In this document: piece by piece, positions 42,908 through 52,448 of the stretch
How positions within the stretch are numbered: position 1 is the first letter of the stretch
How the letters are laid out: each line of letters begins with the position of its first letter
DNA from: Mesorhizobium sp.
GTDB lineage: Bacteria; Pseudomonadota; Alphaproteobacteria; Rhizobiales; Rhizobiaceae
Assembly: GCF_024509055.1 (NCBI RefSeq)
Contig: NZ_JANINM010000116.1
Location: 1 to 54,739, forward strand
Direction of reading: 5' to 3'
DNA: 54,739 nucleotides
Made by a program: the position numbers and the translations under genes
The notes under the pieces: model-generated
What the model was told of the DNA's origin: nothing
Seen by the model: only the letters and a program-made list of their open reading frames with translations
The model's database searches: none

Positions 42908-43662
42908 TCCTGCGCCATTCCCGCGCGGTGCAAGCCGCCGTCGCATTGCTTTCCGCGCCGATCGCGTTTGCGCCTGTCCTCGTCACGCCCGCCCACGCGC
43001 TCATTGTGTTCGATCCTTCGAACTATGCGCAAAACGTGCTGACCGCCGCGCGCGCCCTCCAGCAGATCAACAACCAGATCACCAGCCTGCAAAATCAGGC
43101 GCAGATGCTCATCAATCAGGCCCGCAATCTGGCGAGCCTGCCGTATTCGTCGCTCCAGCAGATCCAGCAGAACGTCCAGCGCACGCAGCAGCTTTTGAAC
43201 CAGGCGCAGAACGTTGCCTTCGATGTCCAGAAGATCGATCAGATGTTCCAGCAAAAATATGCCAGCGTGTCGATGTTGGCGACGGATCAGCAGCTCGTCG
43301 CCGATGCTCGCTCGCGCTGGCAGAATACCGTCGGCGGATTGCAGGACGCCATGCGCGTGCAAGCGGGCGTGGTCGGCAATATCGATACCAACCGCACGCA
43401 GATGTCAACGCTCGTCGGACAGAGCCAGTCGGCAACCGGCGCACTGCAGGCAACCCAGGCTGGCAACCAGATTCTCGCGCTCCAGTCGCAGCAGCTTTCC
43501 GATCTCGTCGCGGTTCTGTCCGCCAACGGCCGCGCGAGCGCGTTGACCGAGGCCGAACGCGCCGCCGCTGTCGCGCAGGGGACCGAGCAGCGTCGTCGTT
43601 TCCTGACACCGGGCAGCGGCTACACGCCCGGCAATGCGCAGATGTTCAACAGCGGCAATTGA
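42904..43662 (+). CDS. trbJ: TrbJ, VirB5-like periplasmic protein
   Basis: A 252-residue protein with a signal peptide (AVQAAVALLSAPIAFAPVLV then TPAHA, cleavage near residue 32). A long Gln/Asn-rich coiled domain follows: ALQQINNQITSLQNQAQMLI, SLQQIQQNVQRTQQLLNQAQ. This is the minor-pilin or adhesin subunit. ATG 42904 overlaps the trbE stop. Confidence 0.95.
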   Translation: MILRHSRAVQAAVALLSAPIAFAPVLVTPAHALIVFDPSNYAQNVLTAARALQQINNQITSLQNQAQMLINQARNLASLPYSSLQQIQQNVQRTQQLLNQAQNVAFDVQKIDQMFQQKYASVSMLATDQQLVADARSRWQNTVGGLQDAMRVQAGVVGNIDTNRTQMSTLVGQSQSATGALQATQAGNQILALQSQQLSDLVAVLSANGRASALTEAERAAAVAQGTEQRRRFLTPGSGYTPGNAQMFNSGN

Positions 43663-43684
43663 GCGCCAGAGGGGGAGCATCGCC

Positions 43685-43966
43685 ATGGACGGCAAGTTGT
43701 TGGCGCGTATTGGCGCTGTCGTGTTCATCGCCGTCGCCATCACGGCGGCTGTGATTCAGTCGGCCCGGAAAGAGGAGCAGCCGGCGCTGCCAGTGCCGAG
43801 CGCTCCCAAGACCAGGCAAGATCCGCTGCGCGAGGGCCAGCTCCGGTGTCAGGAAATCGGGCAACAGGCAGCCGCCGATCCGCAATGCCTGCGTGTCTGG
43901 GCCGAAACCCGCGACCGCTTCCTGGGCCACGCGCCGGCGTCGCCGTCATCGAACGATCGGCGGTGA
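43685..43966 (+). CDS. trbK: TrbK-alt, putative entry-exclusion protein
   Basis: A 93-residue protein with one N-terminal membrane segment (LLARIGAVVFIAVAITAAVI) and a small outside domain with two Cys (RCQEIGQQAAADPQC, RVWAETRDRFLG). This pattern is the TrbK-alt family, thought to block entry of a second copy of the same element. GGGAG lies 7 bases before ATG 43685. No lipobox is present, unlike RP4 TrbK. Confidence 0.85.
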   Translation: MDGKLLARIGAVVFIAVAITAAVIQSARKEEQPALPVPSAPKTRQDPLREGQLRCQEIGQQAAADPQCLRVWAETRDRFLGHAPASPSSNDRR

Positions 43967-43970
43967 GCAC

Positions 43971-45353
43971 ATGGGCGGTTCCGGCGTCATCGACAATTTC
44001 CTCGGGGTGTTCACCCGCTATATCGATTCCGGCTTCGGGCTGTTGTCCGGCGAAGTCGGCTTCATCGCCACCACGCTGATCGTCATCGACGTGACGCTCG
44101 CGGCGCTGTTCTGGAGCTGGGGCGCGGACGACGACATCATCGCGCGGCTCGTCAAGAAGACGCTGTTCGTCGGCGTCTTCGCCTATCTCATCTCCAACTG
44201 GAACAATCTCGCCAAGATCATCTTCGACAGTTTCGCCGGCCTTGGCCTCAAGGCGAGTGGCACCGGCTTCACCGTGGAGGATCTGCTCCGTCCCGGCAAG
44301 GTTGCGCAGACTGGCCTCGACGCGGCGCGGCCGCTCCTTGAGGCCATCTCCCCGCTGATGGGCTGGATCGCGGTGTTCGAGAACCTGATCCAGATCGCTT
44401 GCCTGCTGTTCGCCTGGGCGCTGGTGATCCTCGCCTTCTTCATTCTTGCGATCCAACTGTTCGTCACGCTCATCGAGTTCAAGCTGTCGACGCTCGCAGG
44501 CTTTGTACTCATCCCCTTCGGCCTGTTCGGCAAGACCGCTTTCATGGCCGAGCGCGTGCTGGGCAACGTCATTTCCTCTGGCATCAAGGTGCTGGTGCTC
44601 GCTGTCGTCATCGGCATCGGCTCGACATTGTTCAGCCAGTTCACGCAGGGCTTCGGCGGGACCACGCCGACCATCGACGATGCGATGGCCATTGTCCTTG
44701 CCGCCTTGTCGCTCGTCGGCCTCGGCATCTTCGGTCCCGGTATCGCCAATGGCCTCGTGTCCGGCGGTCCTCAGCTTGGCGCGGGCGCCGCGATAGGCAC
44801 GGGCCTTGCGGTGGGGGGCGCAGCGTTCGCCGCCGGCGGCGGCGCCATGCTGGCTGCGCGAGGTGGAGCGGCTGCGCTTTCCGGTGGCGCGGCGGCCGTT
44901 CGTGGCGGCGCTGCCGCGGCAGGAGCCGCATCGTCCGCCTACACGCTTGGCTCGCTCGGCCAGTCCGGTGCATCTGGCGTGGCCTCCGGACTAGGCGGTG
45001 TGGCGCAGGCGGCAGGCCCCGCCGCCGTTTCACCTCTCAAGCGTGCCGCCGCGCGTGCGGCCGAAAGCGTCAAATCGAGTTACGCCGGTGGCGTGAAGGG
45101 CTCGTTCGCAGCAACAGGCGGCTCATCGACCATGGGCACGGTGGGCGGCGGCGCGGAAGCCGCGAATGACGCCTCCTTCTCCGCAGGCGGCGCGGCCAAC
45201 GCATCCTCGAATGCTCCGCCAGCCTGGGCGAGACGCATGAAGCGCGGACAGTCCGTCAGCCACGGCGTCCAGACCACCGCCCATGCGGTCCGCTCCGGCG
45301 ACAGCCACGGCTCCGGCTCTTCCGTCAACCTTTCTGAAGGCGATCAAAAATGA
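43971..45353 (+). CDS. trbL: TrbL, VirB6-like polytopic membrane protein
   Basis: A 460-residue protein with several membrane segments in the first 280 residues (for example IATTLIVIDVTLAALFWSW, LFAWALVILAFFILAIQLFV, TLAGFVLIPFGLFGKTAFM, VLVLAVVIGIGSTLFSQF). A Gly/Ala-rich low-complexity C-terminus follows, as usual in TrbL. ATG 43971 is 4 bases after the trbK stop with GGTGAG before it. Its stop overlaps the trbF ATG. Confidence 0.95.
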   Translation: MGGSGVIDNFLGVFTRYIDSGFGLLSGEVGFIATTLIVIDVTLAALFWSWGADDDIIARLVKKTLFVGVFAYLISNWNNLAKIIFDSFAGLGLKASGTGFTVEDLLRPGKVAQTGLDAARPLLEAISPLMGWIAVFENLIQIACLLFAWALVILAFFILAIQLFVTLIEFKLSTLAGFVLIPFGLFGKTAFMAERVLGNVISSGIKVLVLAVVIGIGSTLFSQFTQGFGGTTPTIDDAMAIVLAALSLVGLGIFGPGIANGLVSGGPQLGAGAAIGTGLAVGGAAFAAGGGAMLAARGGAAALSGGAAAVRGGAAAAGAASSAYTLGSLGQSGASGVASGLGGVAQAAGPAAVSPLKRAAARAAESVKSSYAGGVKGSFAATGGSSTMGTVGGGAEAANDASFSAGGAANASSNAPPAWARRMKRGQSVSHGVQTTAHAVRSGDSHGSGSSVNLSEGDQK

Positions 45354-46039
45354 ACTTCTTCAAGCGGCCCGCCGCGCATTATGGCAAGTCACCGCAACCC
45401 GAGACGCCCTATCAGCGCGCCGCGCAGGTCTGGGATGAGCGCATCGGCTCCGCGCGCGTGCAGGCAAAGAACTGGCGCACCATGGCCTTCGGATCGCTGA
45501 TCCTGTCGGCTGGCTTCGCAACGGCGCTCATCTGGCAATCGGCGCGCGGCATCGTTGTGCCCTGGGTGGTGCAGGTGGACAAACTCGGCCAGGCGCAGGC
45601 CGTTGCGCCGGCGACGGCCGATTATCGGCCGACCGATCCGCAGGTGGCATGGCACCTGGCGCGCTTCATCGAGCAGGTCCGTTCGATCCCGGCCGATCCG
45701 GTCATCGTCCGCCAGAACTGGCTGCGCGCCTATGAGTGGACCACCGACCAGGGCGCGATAGCGCTCAACGACTACGCCCGCGCCAATGATCCTTTCGCCA
45801 AAGTCGGCAAGCAACAGGTCGCCGTCGATGTGTCCAGCGTGATCCGGGCATCCCCGGATTCCTTCAGGGTGGCCTGGACCGAGCGCCATTATGAGAGCGG
45901 CCAGCTTGCCGCCACGGAGCGCTGGACCGCGATCCTGACAATCGTCATCCAGCCGCCCCGCGACGCGGACCGCCTCAAGGCCAATCCGCTCGGGATTTAC
46001 GTCAACGCCGTCAACTGGTCGCGGGAGATGAGCCAATGA
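45350..46039 (+). CDS. trbF: TrbF, VirB8-like assembly protein
   Basis: A 229-residue VirB8-type protein. A cytoplasmic N-terminus (TPYQRAAQVWDERIGSARVQ) precedes one membrane segment (TMAFGSLILSAGFATALIW) and a periplasmic NTF2-like domain ending LKANPLGIYVNAVNWSREM. It bridges inner-membrane and outer-membrane parts of the channel. ATGA overlaps on both sides. Confidence 0.96.
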   Translation: MNFFKRPAAHYGKSPQPETPYQRAAQVWDERIGSARVQAKNWRTMAFGSLILSAGFATALIWQSARGIVVPWVVQVDKLGQAQAVAPATADYRPTDPQVAWHLARFIEQVRSIPADPVIVRQNWLRAYEWTTDQGAIALNDYARANDPFAKVGKQQVAVDVSSVIRASPDSFRVAWTERHYESGQLAATERWTAILTIVIQPPRDADRLKANPLGIYVNAVNWSREMSQ

Positions 46040-47019
46040 ACCGGACGACCATCCGCAAAAACGGAAACACGCCTTTCAGTAAATCCGCAATCGCGGCTTT
46101 GCTGTTGTCCGGTTCGGTGCTCGCCGGCTGCGCCACGGGGCAGAAGCCGCCGCAGATCGGCTATGACGCCGATGTGCCGCCGTTGCCGGCTGTACCCGCA
46201 TCCGTCATCGACGATCGACCGAAGCCGCTGCATATCCCGCCGGCCTGGACGCCCGCCAGGGGAGGCGCAGCCGCCACCACGCCGACCGCGCGAATCGAGA
46301 ACGCCAATGCGGCGGCCCGCGTGCAGCCTCGCCGCGAAGGCTACTACAACGCCATCCAGATTTATCCCTGGTCGGATGGCGCGCTCTATCAGGTCTATGC
46401 CGCGCCCGGCCAGATCAGCGACATCGCGCTGGAGCCCGGCGAGAACCTCACTGGCGCGGAACGGATCGCGGCCGGCGACACCGCGCGCTGGATCATCGGC
46501 GACACGGAATCGGGGTCTGGCGTCACTCGCCGCGCCCATGTGCTGGTAAAGCCCTCGCGGCCTGACATCACCACCAATCTCGTTATCACGACGGACCGGC
46601 GCACCTACATGCTCGAGCTACGCTCGGACAAAAAGCCCTACATGCCGTCCGTCGCCTGGTCCTATCCGCAGTTGCCGGCCGGGCAGCGCGCGAGCGTCCC
46701 CGCAACCCCCATCATTCCGGCCGCTGCCGCACGCAACTATCGCTACGGCCTGACCGGGGACAATCCGCCGTGGAAGCCCGTCGCTGTCTATGACGATGGC
46801 CGCAAGGTCTATGTCGAATTCCCGCGTGGCATCGTGCAGGGCGAGATGCCGCCGATCTTCGTCATCGGCCCGGATGGCGAGGCGCAGATCGCCAACAGCC
46901 GCATCTACCACAACATCCTGATTGTCGACCGCTTGTTCGGCGCGGCCGAACTGCGCCTTGGCGGCGGCGACAAGCAACAAACCGTCAGGATCGTCCGCAC
47001 GGACGGGAGGCCGTCATGA
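46036..47019 (+). CDS. trbG: TrbG, VirB9-like outer-membrane lipoprotein
   Basis: A 327-residue protein with a lipoprotein signal (AALLLSGSVLAGC, lipid-modified Cys about residue 33). VirB9/CagX domain: IQIYPWSDGALYQVYAAPGQ, ISDIALEPGENL, DTARWIIGDTESGSG and a C-terminal lobe from NYRYGLTGDNPPWKP. Part of the outer-membrane core complex with TrbI. Confidence 0.96.
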   Translation: MNRTTIRKNGNTPFSKSAIAALLLSGSVLAGCATGQKPPQIGYDADVPPLPAVPASVIDDRPKPLHIPPAWTPARGGAAATTPTARIENANAAARVQPRREGYYNAIQIYPWSDGALYQVYAAPGQISDIALEPGENLTGAERIAAGDTARWIIGDTESGSGVTRRAHVLVKPSRPDITTNLVITTDRRTYMLELRSDKKPYMPSVAWSYPQLPAGQRASVPATPIIPAAAARNYRYGLTGDNPPWKPVAVYDDGRKVYVEFPRGIVQGEMPPIFVIGPDGEAQIANSRIYHNILIVDRLFGAAELRLGGGDKQQTVRIVRTDGRPS

Positions 47020-48173
47020 GCGAGAACAATGAAACGAACACTGCTGCGCCGATGCGGCTTCGCGCCGAACCGCCCCGCGTCACCCGCCTGTCACGCAAGG
47101 TCCTCGCCGGGATCGGTGTCGTGGGCTCCCTCGGGATCGGCGGGGCGCTGATCTATGCCCTTCACACGCACGATAACGGCAATAGCGGCCAGGAGCTTTA
47201 CTCCACCGCCAATCGGCAACCTGCCGATGGTATCGCGGGCCTGCCGCGCGACTATACCGGCCCAGCCCTCGGGCCGCCGCTACCGGGCGATCTTGGCCGT
47301 CCGATCGTCGACGCGCAGAACAAGGGCCAGCCGGTCGTGCCACCGACCATCATGACGCCGACGGTCGATGAAGCTGAGCAACGCCGGCGGGCCGAGGAAG
47401 AGGCCGCGCGCGTCAGCCGTGTCTTCTTCCAGACCGCGCCGGGCAATACGGCCACGGCCGCAACTTCGGCAGGTACGACCATGCCTAACCTTGCCGGGCT
47501 CGATCTGACCGGCCAAGCTGGTCAGCAGAACGCGCAGGACAAACAACTCGCCTTCCTCAACGCCGCTGTTGATCGCCGCACCACGTCATCCGATCGCGTC
47601 ATGGCTCCCGCGTCGCCGTTCGTGCTCCAGGCCGGTGCTGTTATCTCCGCCGCTTTGATCACCGGTATTCGCTCCGAACTGCCGGGACAAATCACGGCGC
47701 AGGTGACGGAGAACATTTACGACAGCCCGACCGGCCGTATCCTCCTCGTGCCGCAGGGCACGCGCGTGATCGGCCAATACGACAACAACGTCCAGTTCGG
47801 GCAGCGCCGTGTGTTGCTCGTCTGGAACAGGCTCATTCTGCCGAACGGCCGTTCCATCGTTCTGGAGCGTCAGCCCGGCGCCGATGGCCAGGGCTATGCC
47901 GGTCTGGAGGATGGCGTCGATTATCACTGGTGGGATCTCGCCAAGGCGGCCGGCCTGTCGACGCTGTTGTCCGTCGGAGCCGAGCTTGCCATCGACGACG
48001 AGAATGCATTGCTTCGCGCGATCCGCAATGGCGGTCAGGACACCATCAACAACGCGGGGCAGCAGATCATCCGTCGTCAGCTCAATGTGCCGCCGACGCT
48101 GACTATTCGGCCGGGCTTCCCTGTCAGGATCGTCGTGACGCGAGACCTAGTATTCGAACCATATAGAGGCTGA
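47016..48173 (+). CDS. trbI: TrbI, VirB10-like channel protein
   Basis: A 385-residue VirB10-type protein. One membrane segment (VLAGIGVVGSLGIGGALIYA, about 29-48) is followed by a Pro-rich linker. The beta-barrel domain opens SPFVLQAGAVISAALITGIR and includes GRILLVPQGTRVIGQYD and LILPNGRSIVLERQPGADGQ. The C-terminus PTLTIRPGFPVRIVVTRD is complete. It spans both membranes. Confidence 0.96.
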   Translation: MSENNETNTAAPMRLRAEPPRVTRLSRKVLAGIGVVGSLGIGGALIYALHTHDNGNSGQELYSTANRQPADGIAGLPRDYTGPALGPPLPGDLGRPIVDAQNKGQPVVPPTIMTPTVDEAEQRRRAEEEAARVSRVFFQTAPGNTATAATSAGTTMPNLAGLDLTGQAGQQNAQDKQLAFLNAAVDRRTTSSDRVMAPASPFVLQAGAVISAALITGIRSELPGQITAQVTENIYDSPTGRILLVPQGTRVIGQYDNNVQFGQRRVLLVWNRLILPNGRSIVLERQPGADGQGYAGLEDGVDYHWWDLAKAAGLSTLLSVGAELAIDDENALLRAIRNGGQDTINNAGQQIIRRQLNVPPTLTIRPGFPVRIVVTRDLVFEPYRG

Positions 48174-48412
48174 TGATGACGAAACTGAAACTCGGCGCGA
48201 TTCCCGAGGACAAGCCCGTGAAGGTATCGCATGAGATACCTGCGCCGGTGTTTGAGGACTTGACGCTTTATGCACGCCTGATGGCGGAAAGCGGTCAGCC
48301 ACCGGTCGAGCCCGTCAAACTGATCGTGCCAATGATTGCGCGCTTTATGGCGACGGATCGTGCTTTTGCGAAAGCGCGCCGTTCGCTCCAATCGTCGAAG
48401 ACCGGAGTTTGA
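48173..48412 (+). CDS. DUF2274 family protein
   Basis: A 79-residue protein: KLKLGAIPEDKPVKVSHEIP, APVFEDLTLYARLMAESGQP and PVKLIVPMIARFMATDRAFA, a pattern resembling a small RHH-like DNA-binding protein. DUF2274 genes follow trbI in many alphaproteobacterial ICEs and close the operon. The ATG shares one base with the trbI stop; a second ATG lies at 48176. Its last 68 bases overlap the 3' end of the convergent LysR gene. Confidence 0.9.
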   Translation: MMTKLKLGAIPEDKPVKVSHEIPAPVFEDLTLYARLMAESGQPPVEPVKLIVPMIARFMATDRAFAKARRSLQSSKTGV

Positions 48413-49325
48413 CACTCCCTGACTTCTGCGACGACGCCATCGAGCGCGCCAAACTGAGGAAACGCCGAAACGCCGGATTGTCGTTCCTCGGCGACCAGAC
48501 GGCACTGAACGGAAGCATCTCGCCAGTGATTGGCCGGTAAACGGTCCCGGGAAACTGTGCAGCGGTCGTAGCCTCACTGGTCAATGTAAGCCCTCTACCC
48601 AGAGCAACAAGTCCAAACAGACTGTCCCTGTCAACATATTGTAGCTGAATATCGGGATGATAGCCGAGATCAGCGAAATGTTGGATCAAGTAATCATGAA
48701 TTATAGGGCCTGATGCAAGTTCGCTAATAATAAAGCTCTCGCCCGCGAGATCGGTCCAGCCGAGCTCAATTCTCTCCGCGAGTGGATGTCTTGCAGGTAA
48801 TACCGCAAACACCCGCTCTGACCACAAGTGTGCCGTATCACAGTCTTTCCACATGGACATTCCGGTTATGAACGCAACATCAAGTCTGAGTTGTCGAATA
48901 GCTGCGATATGCTCGGCTGGACTACCATGGATGAAATCAACTGTTACATTGTGGTGTCTCTTGTCAAACGCGCACATTAGCTTTGACAAAAAGCCAGAAG
49001 CAAGCGATGAAAAAATGCCGATCCTGACAACGCCCTCTTCGCCGCGCCCCACTGTAGCGATAGTTCGAGTACCTTCACGGATAATTTCGAGTCCCTGTCT
49101 TGCTTTTCGGAGGAAGCGTTCGCCCGCATAGGTCAACGACACGCCATACGCGCCGCGTTGAAACAGTGAAGCACCGATTTCATCCTCGAGGTCGCGAATA
49201 CGGCGACTTATCGCTGATTGCTGGACATTCAACGTGCGAGCTGCTTTCCGAAAGCTGCCACATTCAGCCGCCGCTATGAAATAGCGTAACTGGCGGAATT
49301 CGACTGACGCGCTACCGTTCTCCAT
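48345..49325 (-). CDS. LysR-family transcriptional regulator
   Basis: A 326-residue regulator. The HTH is at residues 9-68: VEFRQLRYFIAAAECGSFRK, AARTLNVQQSAISRRIRDLE, DEIGASLFQRG. The substrate-binding domain follows from about 95 (GVVRIGIFSSLASGFLSKLM). A LysR gene convergent with the end of trb is a common feature of Tn4371-like ICEs. It overlaps the DUF2274 gene tail to tail by 68 bases, so the two transcripts are antisense there. The C-terminal 25 residues within the overlap are atypical and may be an extension. Effector unknown. Confidence 0.92.
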   Translation of the reverse strand: MENGSASVEFRQLRYFIAAAECGSFRKAARTLNVQQSAISRRIRDLEDEIGASLFQRGAYGVSLTYAGERFLRKARQGLEIIREGTRTIATVGRGEEGVVRIGIFSSLASGFLSKLMCAFDKRHHNVTVDFIHGSPAEHIAAIRQLRLDVAFITGMSMWKDCDTAHLWSERVFAVLPARHPLAERIELGWTDLAGESFIISELASGPIIHDYLIQHFADLGYHPDIQLQYVDRDSLFGLVALGRGLTLTSEATTAAQFPGTVYRPITGEMLPFSAVWSPRNDNPAFRRFLSLARSMASSQKSGSVKLRSSTIGANGALSQKHDPSP

Positions 49326-49357
49326 TACAGTTATCCTGTCGGCTGTTCACCGCGATA

Positions 49358-49371
49358 GACAGCATGCTGTC
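49358..49371. promoter_or_regulatory. 14-bp palindrome upstream of the LysR gene
   Basis: GACAGCATGCTGTC is a perfect palindrome 33-46 bases upstream of the LysR start. It is a candidate operator for autoregulation. A divergent target gene is not apparent. Confidence 0.45.
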
Positions 49372-50889
49372 CGCGACGCGCGTTCTTCACGGCGACGATG
49401 AAACGCTTAGTCCACTGTCCAGTCATCAACGTATCCTATGAGGACGCTGTTTCGGCTTAGGTGGAAGTCTCGCGCCGAGATGGCGGCAGTCGATAGTTAC
49501 TTCAATTGTCGGGTGAAGATCGAATTTGTCCGGACGCTTCTCCTACGCTGCCGTTGCGTCATTGTTGTCCAGCCGTTGGGATGCCGCTGACGATCGTTAA
49601 AAAGACCTCTTCGAGACGCGGCCTCAAATGAAAACACGATCCTCGTGCTCAGATAACAAGTATGTGTTCTTACCAGGAATTAAGAACTATTCTGAATAAA
49701 TCACCGTTACGGCTTCCAACTCTGTGATTGATTAAAGAAGTACATGGAGGATCACCCGCGCAATCTGTTACGCTTTACTATCCAACGCGCGTACATCAGC
49801 GTGGAGCCTACGCTGCAAGGAAAGCAACATTAGCGACAAGGTAACGCAAGCACTCGACAGCAAACTCATGCACCCGGACATCTGCGATCCCATGAGTCAG
49901 ATTACTGCTTTTCGGGTGATCTGAGGGCGCGTAACAATCCATATAGTCGAGCAGGCAAGCTAGGATAACGCAATGCGTTATCTCCCTATGGGAGATGAAT
50001 GTGAGCCGAAACCGCCCTGCGATTGAATTTGGTAGAGATTGTATCGGCAGGCGAGGAGCGAGGTCGACGCAGCAGTCGTTGCGGCGAAGTGGATAGGAGA
50101 TTATCGGTAAATTGACGACATGCTCAACGGCCACAACCCTGCCTCGGCAAGCATCCTTGTTGTGCTGCGCGTGTTGCGACCCGCGCGACGCCGAGTAAGG
50201 ACTCGCGTTCAAGGAAGAGCGGAAGCCAATTTTCAAATAGATCTGCAGCATGATATCAGGAAGTACTGGTATACACTCGTAGGCCGGCAGGCCGATGGGC
50301 ATCACTTGATCGCCGTTTACGACATGTATTGATGCTTCACGGGGAAGCAATGAGTTCGGCAATATTCCCGATCCTGATGCGGGGTCCGCGAGGTGGATCG
50401 GCGCGCTTCGATGCAGAATCCCAGAACTGTCAGGGATTTCCAAGCCGTGATAGACGTTTCTTGCGGAAACTAGCCGGTCTTTCCTTGGAAATCTGCAGAG
50501 GCGTTGCTGAAAAGGATATCCTGGTTTGCCATCGTGACCGCCTCATGCAAACTCTGCGACGGGACATCCTAGACGGCTCGCTTTATCATTCGCATTGAGT
50601 TCGGCGCGCACCAAGTCACGATTTTTTTGGTATAGGCGTGGTCGCCGGGGCGAGGTCGGTCTGTGGATGGATATTTGACAAGTCCAGGTCGGAGCGCGTC
50701 CGGAAAGCAGGAAGTCCAACGTGCTTGCGATGATCATCATTGCCGGGGCTAAACTTAAGAAGAGCGAGGCTCGCTGCGAGTGTGGCCGGTTTTGCGTTAT
50801 GAAATTCGGCTTGCGTAACGCGTGATCTTCCCGCATGCAGTTAGAAGTACACGACATCGGGATGTTTATTGCGGCGAGGTTCTGCCGAG
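49372..50889. other. 1.5 kb gene-poor stretch
   Basis: Base composition is close to even and codon structure is poor on both strands. The longest frames are a minus-strand one of 211 residues (49808-50443) and a plus-strand one of 89 (50329-50598); neither has a recognisable domain or a good ribosome site. The stretch looks like decayed sequence, possibly at or beyond the edge of the conjugative backbone. Confidence 0.4.
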
Positions 50890-51762
50890 ATGGGTATACT
50901 GCAACCGAGAGGCTCGCGTGAGCAAAGTTCGCACAAGCGCGCGCAGGAACTTGCGTCGGCAGAGGCCCTCATAGTGGTCGGTGCTGCGAGTAGCGGACCT
51001 CGCGCGCTACCGCGTATGCTCGGGATATTCGACGCCATCGCCAAGTCCCCGGATGGCCTCTCTCTGGCCGAGCTTTCCAGCAGATTGAAATCGCCTAAAA
51101 GCAGCCTGCTCACCCTGTTGCGCCCCATGGTCGGCGGCAACTATCTCATCCATTCGAACAATCGGTACACTCTCGGGAACGAGAGCTTCATCCTCGCGAC
51201 TAACATTCTGTCTGCACGGAAATTTAGTTCCCTCGTGCGTGGATTGATGATGGAACTACAGCGAAGCTGCCCTGAGACCATCGTTTTGGCTGTCATCGAT
51301 CGCGCCGCGCAAACCGCCATCTATTCCGATGTGATCGAGAGCCCGCAGCTTGTGCGCTATTCGGTGCCTAACGGCACGTCGCGACCTCTCTATACATCCG
51401 CAGCTGGTCAGCTCTTATTGGCCTTCCAAGATGACAAGTGGCGGGATCAATATCTGCGACGGGTGAAGCTTAGTCCGCTAACTGCACGTACACTCACTAA
51501 GGTCGAGCAACTGCGAAAGAAGCTGAACGCGATCAGGCAAACTGGACTGAGTGTGAGTGTGTCCGAAGCGGTCGAAGGAGCAACTGGCGTCGCCGCCCCG
51601 ATCTTTGGATCCGACGGCGCGATACTGGCTGCCTTGCTGATCGCCGGTCCAACTGATCGATATAACCGCGAGGGCGAAAATTGGGGCGAACTGGCCAAAG
51701 ATGCAGCTTTTCGCGCCTCTCGCGCCATAGGTTTTGCCGGCACCGCCCAGGAGCACGACTAG
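50890..51762 (+). CDS. IclR-family transcriptional regulator
   Basis: A 290-residue regulator. The N-terminal winged helix is at about 40-100: PRALPRMLGIFDAIAKSPDG, LSLAELSSRLKSPKSSLLTL, LRPMVGGNYLIHSNNRYTLG. The effector-binding domain includes LVRYSVPNGTSRPLYTSAAG, QLLLAF and GATGVAAPIFGSDGAILAAL. ATG 50890 is chosen over TTG 50869. IclR proteins usually control small catabolic operons. The dehydrogenase gene 690 bases downstream is a possible target, but the link is unproven. Confidence 0.9.
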   Translation: MGILQPRGSREQSSHKRAQELASAEALIVVGAASSGPRALPRMLGIFDAIAKSPDGLSLAELSSRLKSPKSSLLTLLRPMVGGNYLIHSNNRYTLGNESFILATNILSARKFSSLVRGLMMELQRSCPETIVLAVIDRAAQTAIYSDVIESPQLVRYSVPNGTSRPLYTSAAGQLLLAFQDDKWRDQYLRRVKLSPLTARTLTKVEQLRKKLNAIRQTGLSVSVSEAVEGATGVAAPIFGSDGAILAALLIAGPTDRYNREGENWGELAKDAAFRASRAIGFAGTAQEHD

Positions 51763-52448
51763 GCTTCCCGTATCGCACAACTCATATGTATTTTGGTTTT
51801 CGCATCGCGGCGACGGCGCCCAGCCGCCTTCAGTGTGAATTGGCGACGGCTTGCTTGCGATAATGAAAGTCTCGCCGTTGAGTGGGGCCGAAAGGAATTT
51901 TCCCTATCGGTGGCTCGGGTCTATTCTAAAGTAAGGGCGCGTGGGATCGCCTATATCCCGATCAGTCCCAACCGGAGCTACAGGAGTTTCTCTTGTCGGA
52001 TCGCTCGGGCTACATCAATGGCAAATGCATAATCATCAATGGTGGCCGATCGCTCAAGAGGCTGCGCGGCGGCGCCAAGACATTGTTCGAATGGTCGCCA
52101 ACACTATGGGATGATTTCGAGAGGAGACTTGTGCAGACGTAGCGCCGAGGCCGTAGTCGATGGTATGCGCTCCCAGGTAATCGCAAGCGGAAATCTGCCG
52201 AATAAGGATCGTCGCTGTCCTTTCTCCGCGACGCCGACCAAGGCCATTTCGTGCTTCTCTCGATGAGATGCCAATTCGCGCGCAGTGGAGAAGCCATTGC
52301 TAGTTAAGCTTCGGCCGATTCTACTCAAAAAACACAGGTATGTGCTTTTGCCTCTCCGCAGTGAATTGAATTGACTGATCCGAGCTAAAAAGGCCTTTGA
52401 TGTCAGATATTAGTCACAGCCGCGACGGCTTGAACTGTGAGGCGATAG
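51763..52448. other. 690-base gap between IclR and dehydrogenase genes
   Basis: No gene is called. Short frames exist on both strands without domains or ribosome sites. The gap should hold the promoter of the dehydrogenase gene. TTGACT at 52371 is a possible -35, but no matching -10 is clear. Confidence 0.35.

Noticed and set aside
50370..50400. TGATGCGGGGTCCG as a possible right attachment repeat of the tRNA end
   Set aside because: Only about seven bases match the reverse complement of the tRNA acceptor end, as expected by chance; no neighbouring tRNA-like sequence.
49808..50443. 211-residue minus-strand frame in the gene-poor region
   Set aside because: No recognisable domain, no ribosome site, low-quality codon pattern; kept only as a remark in the region entry.
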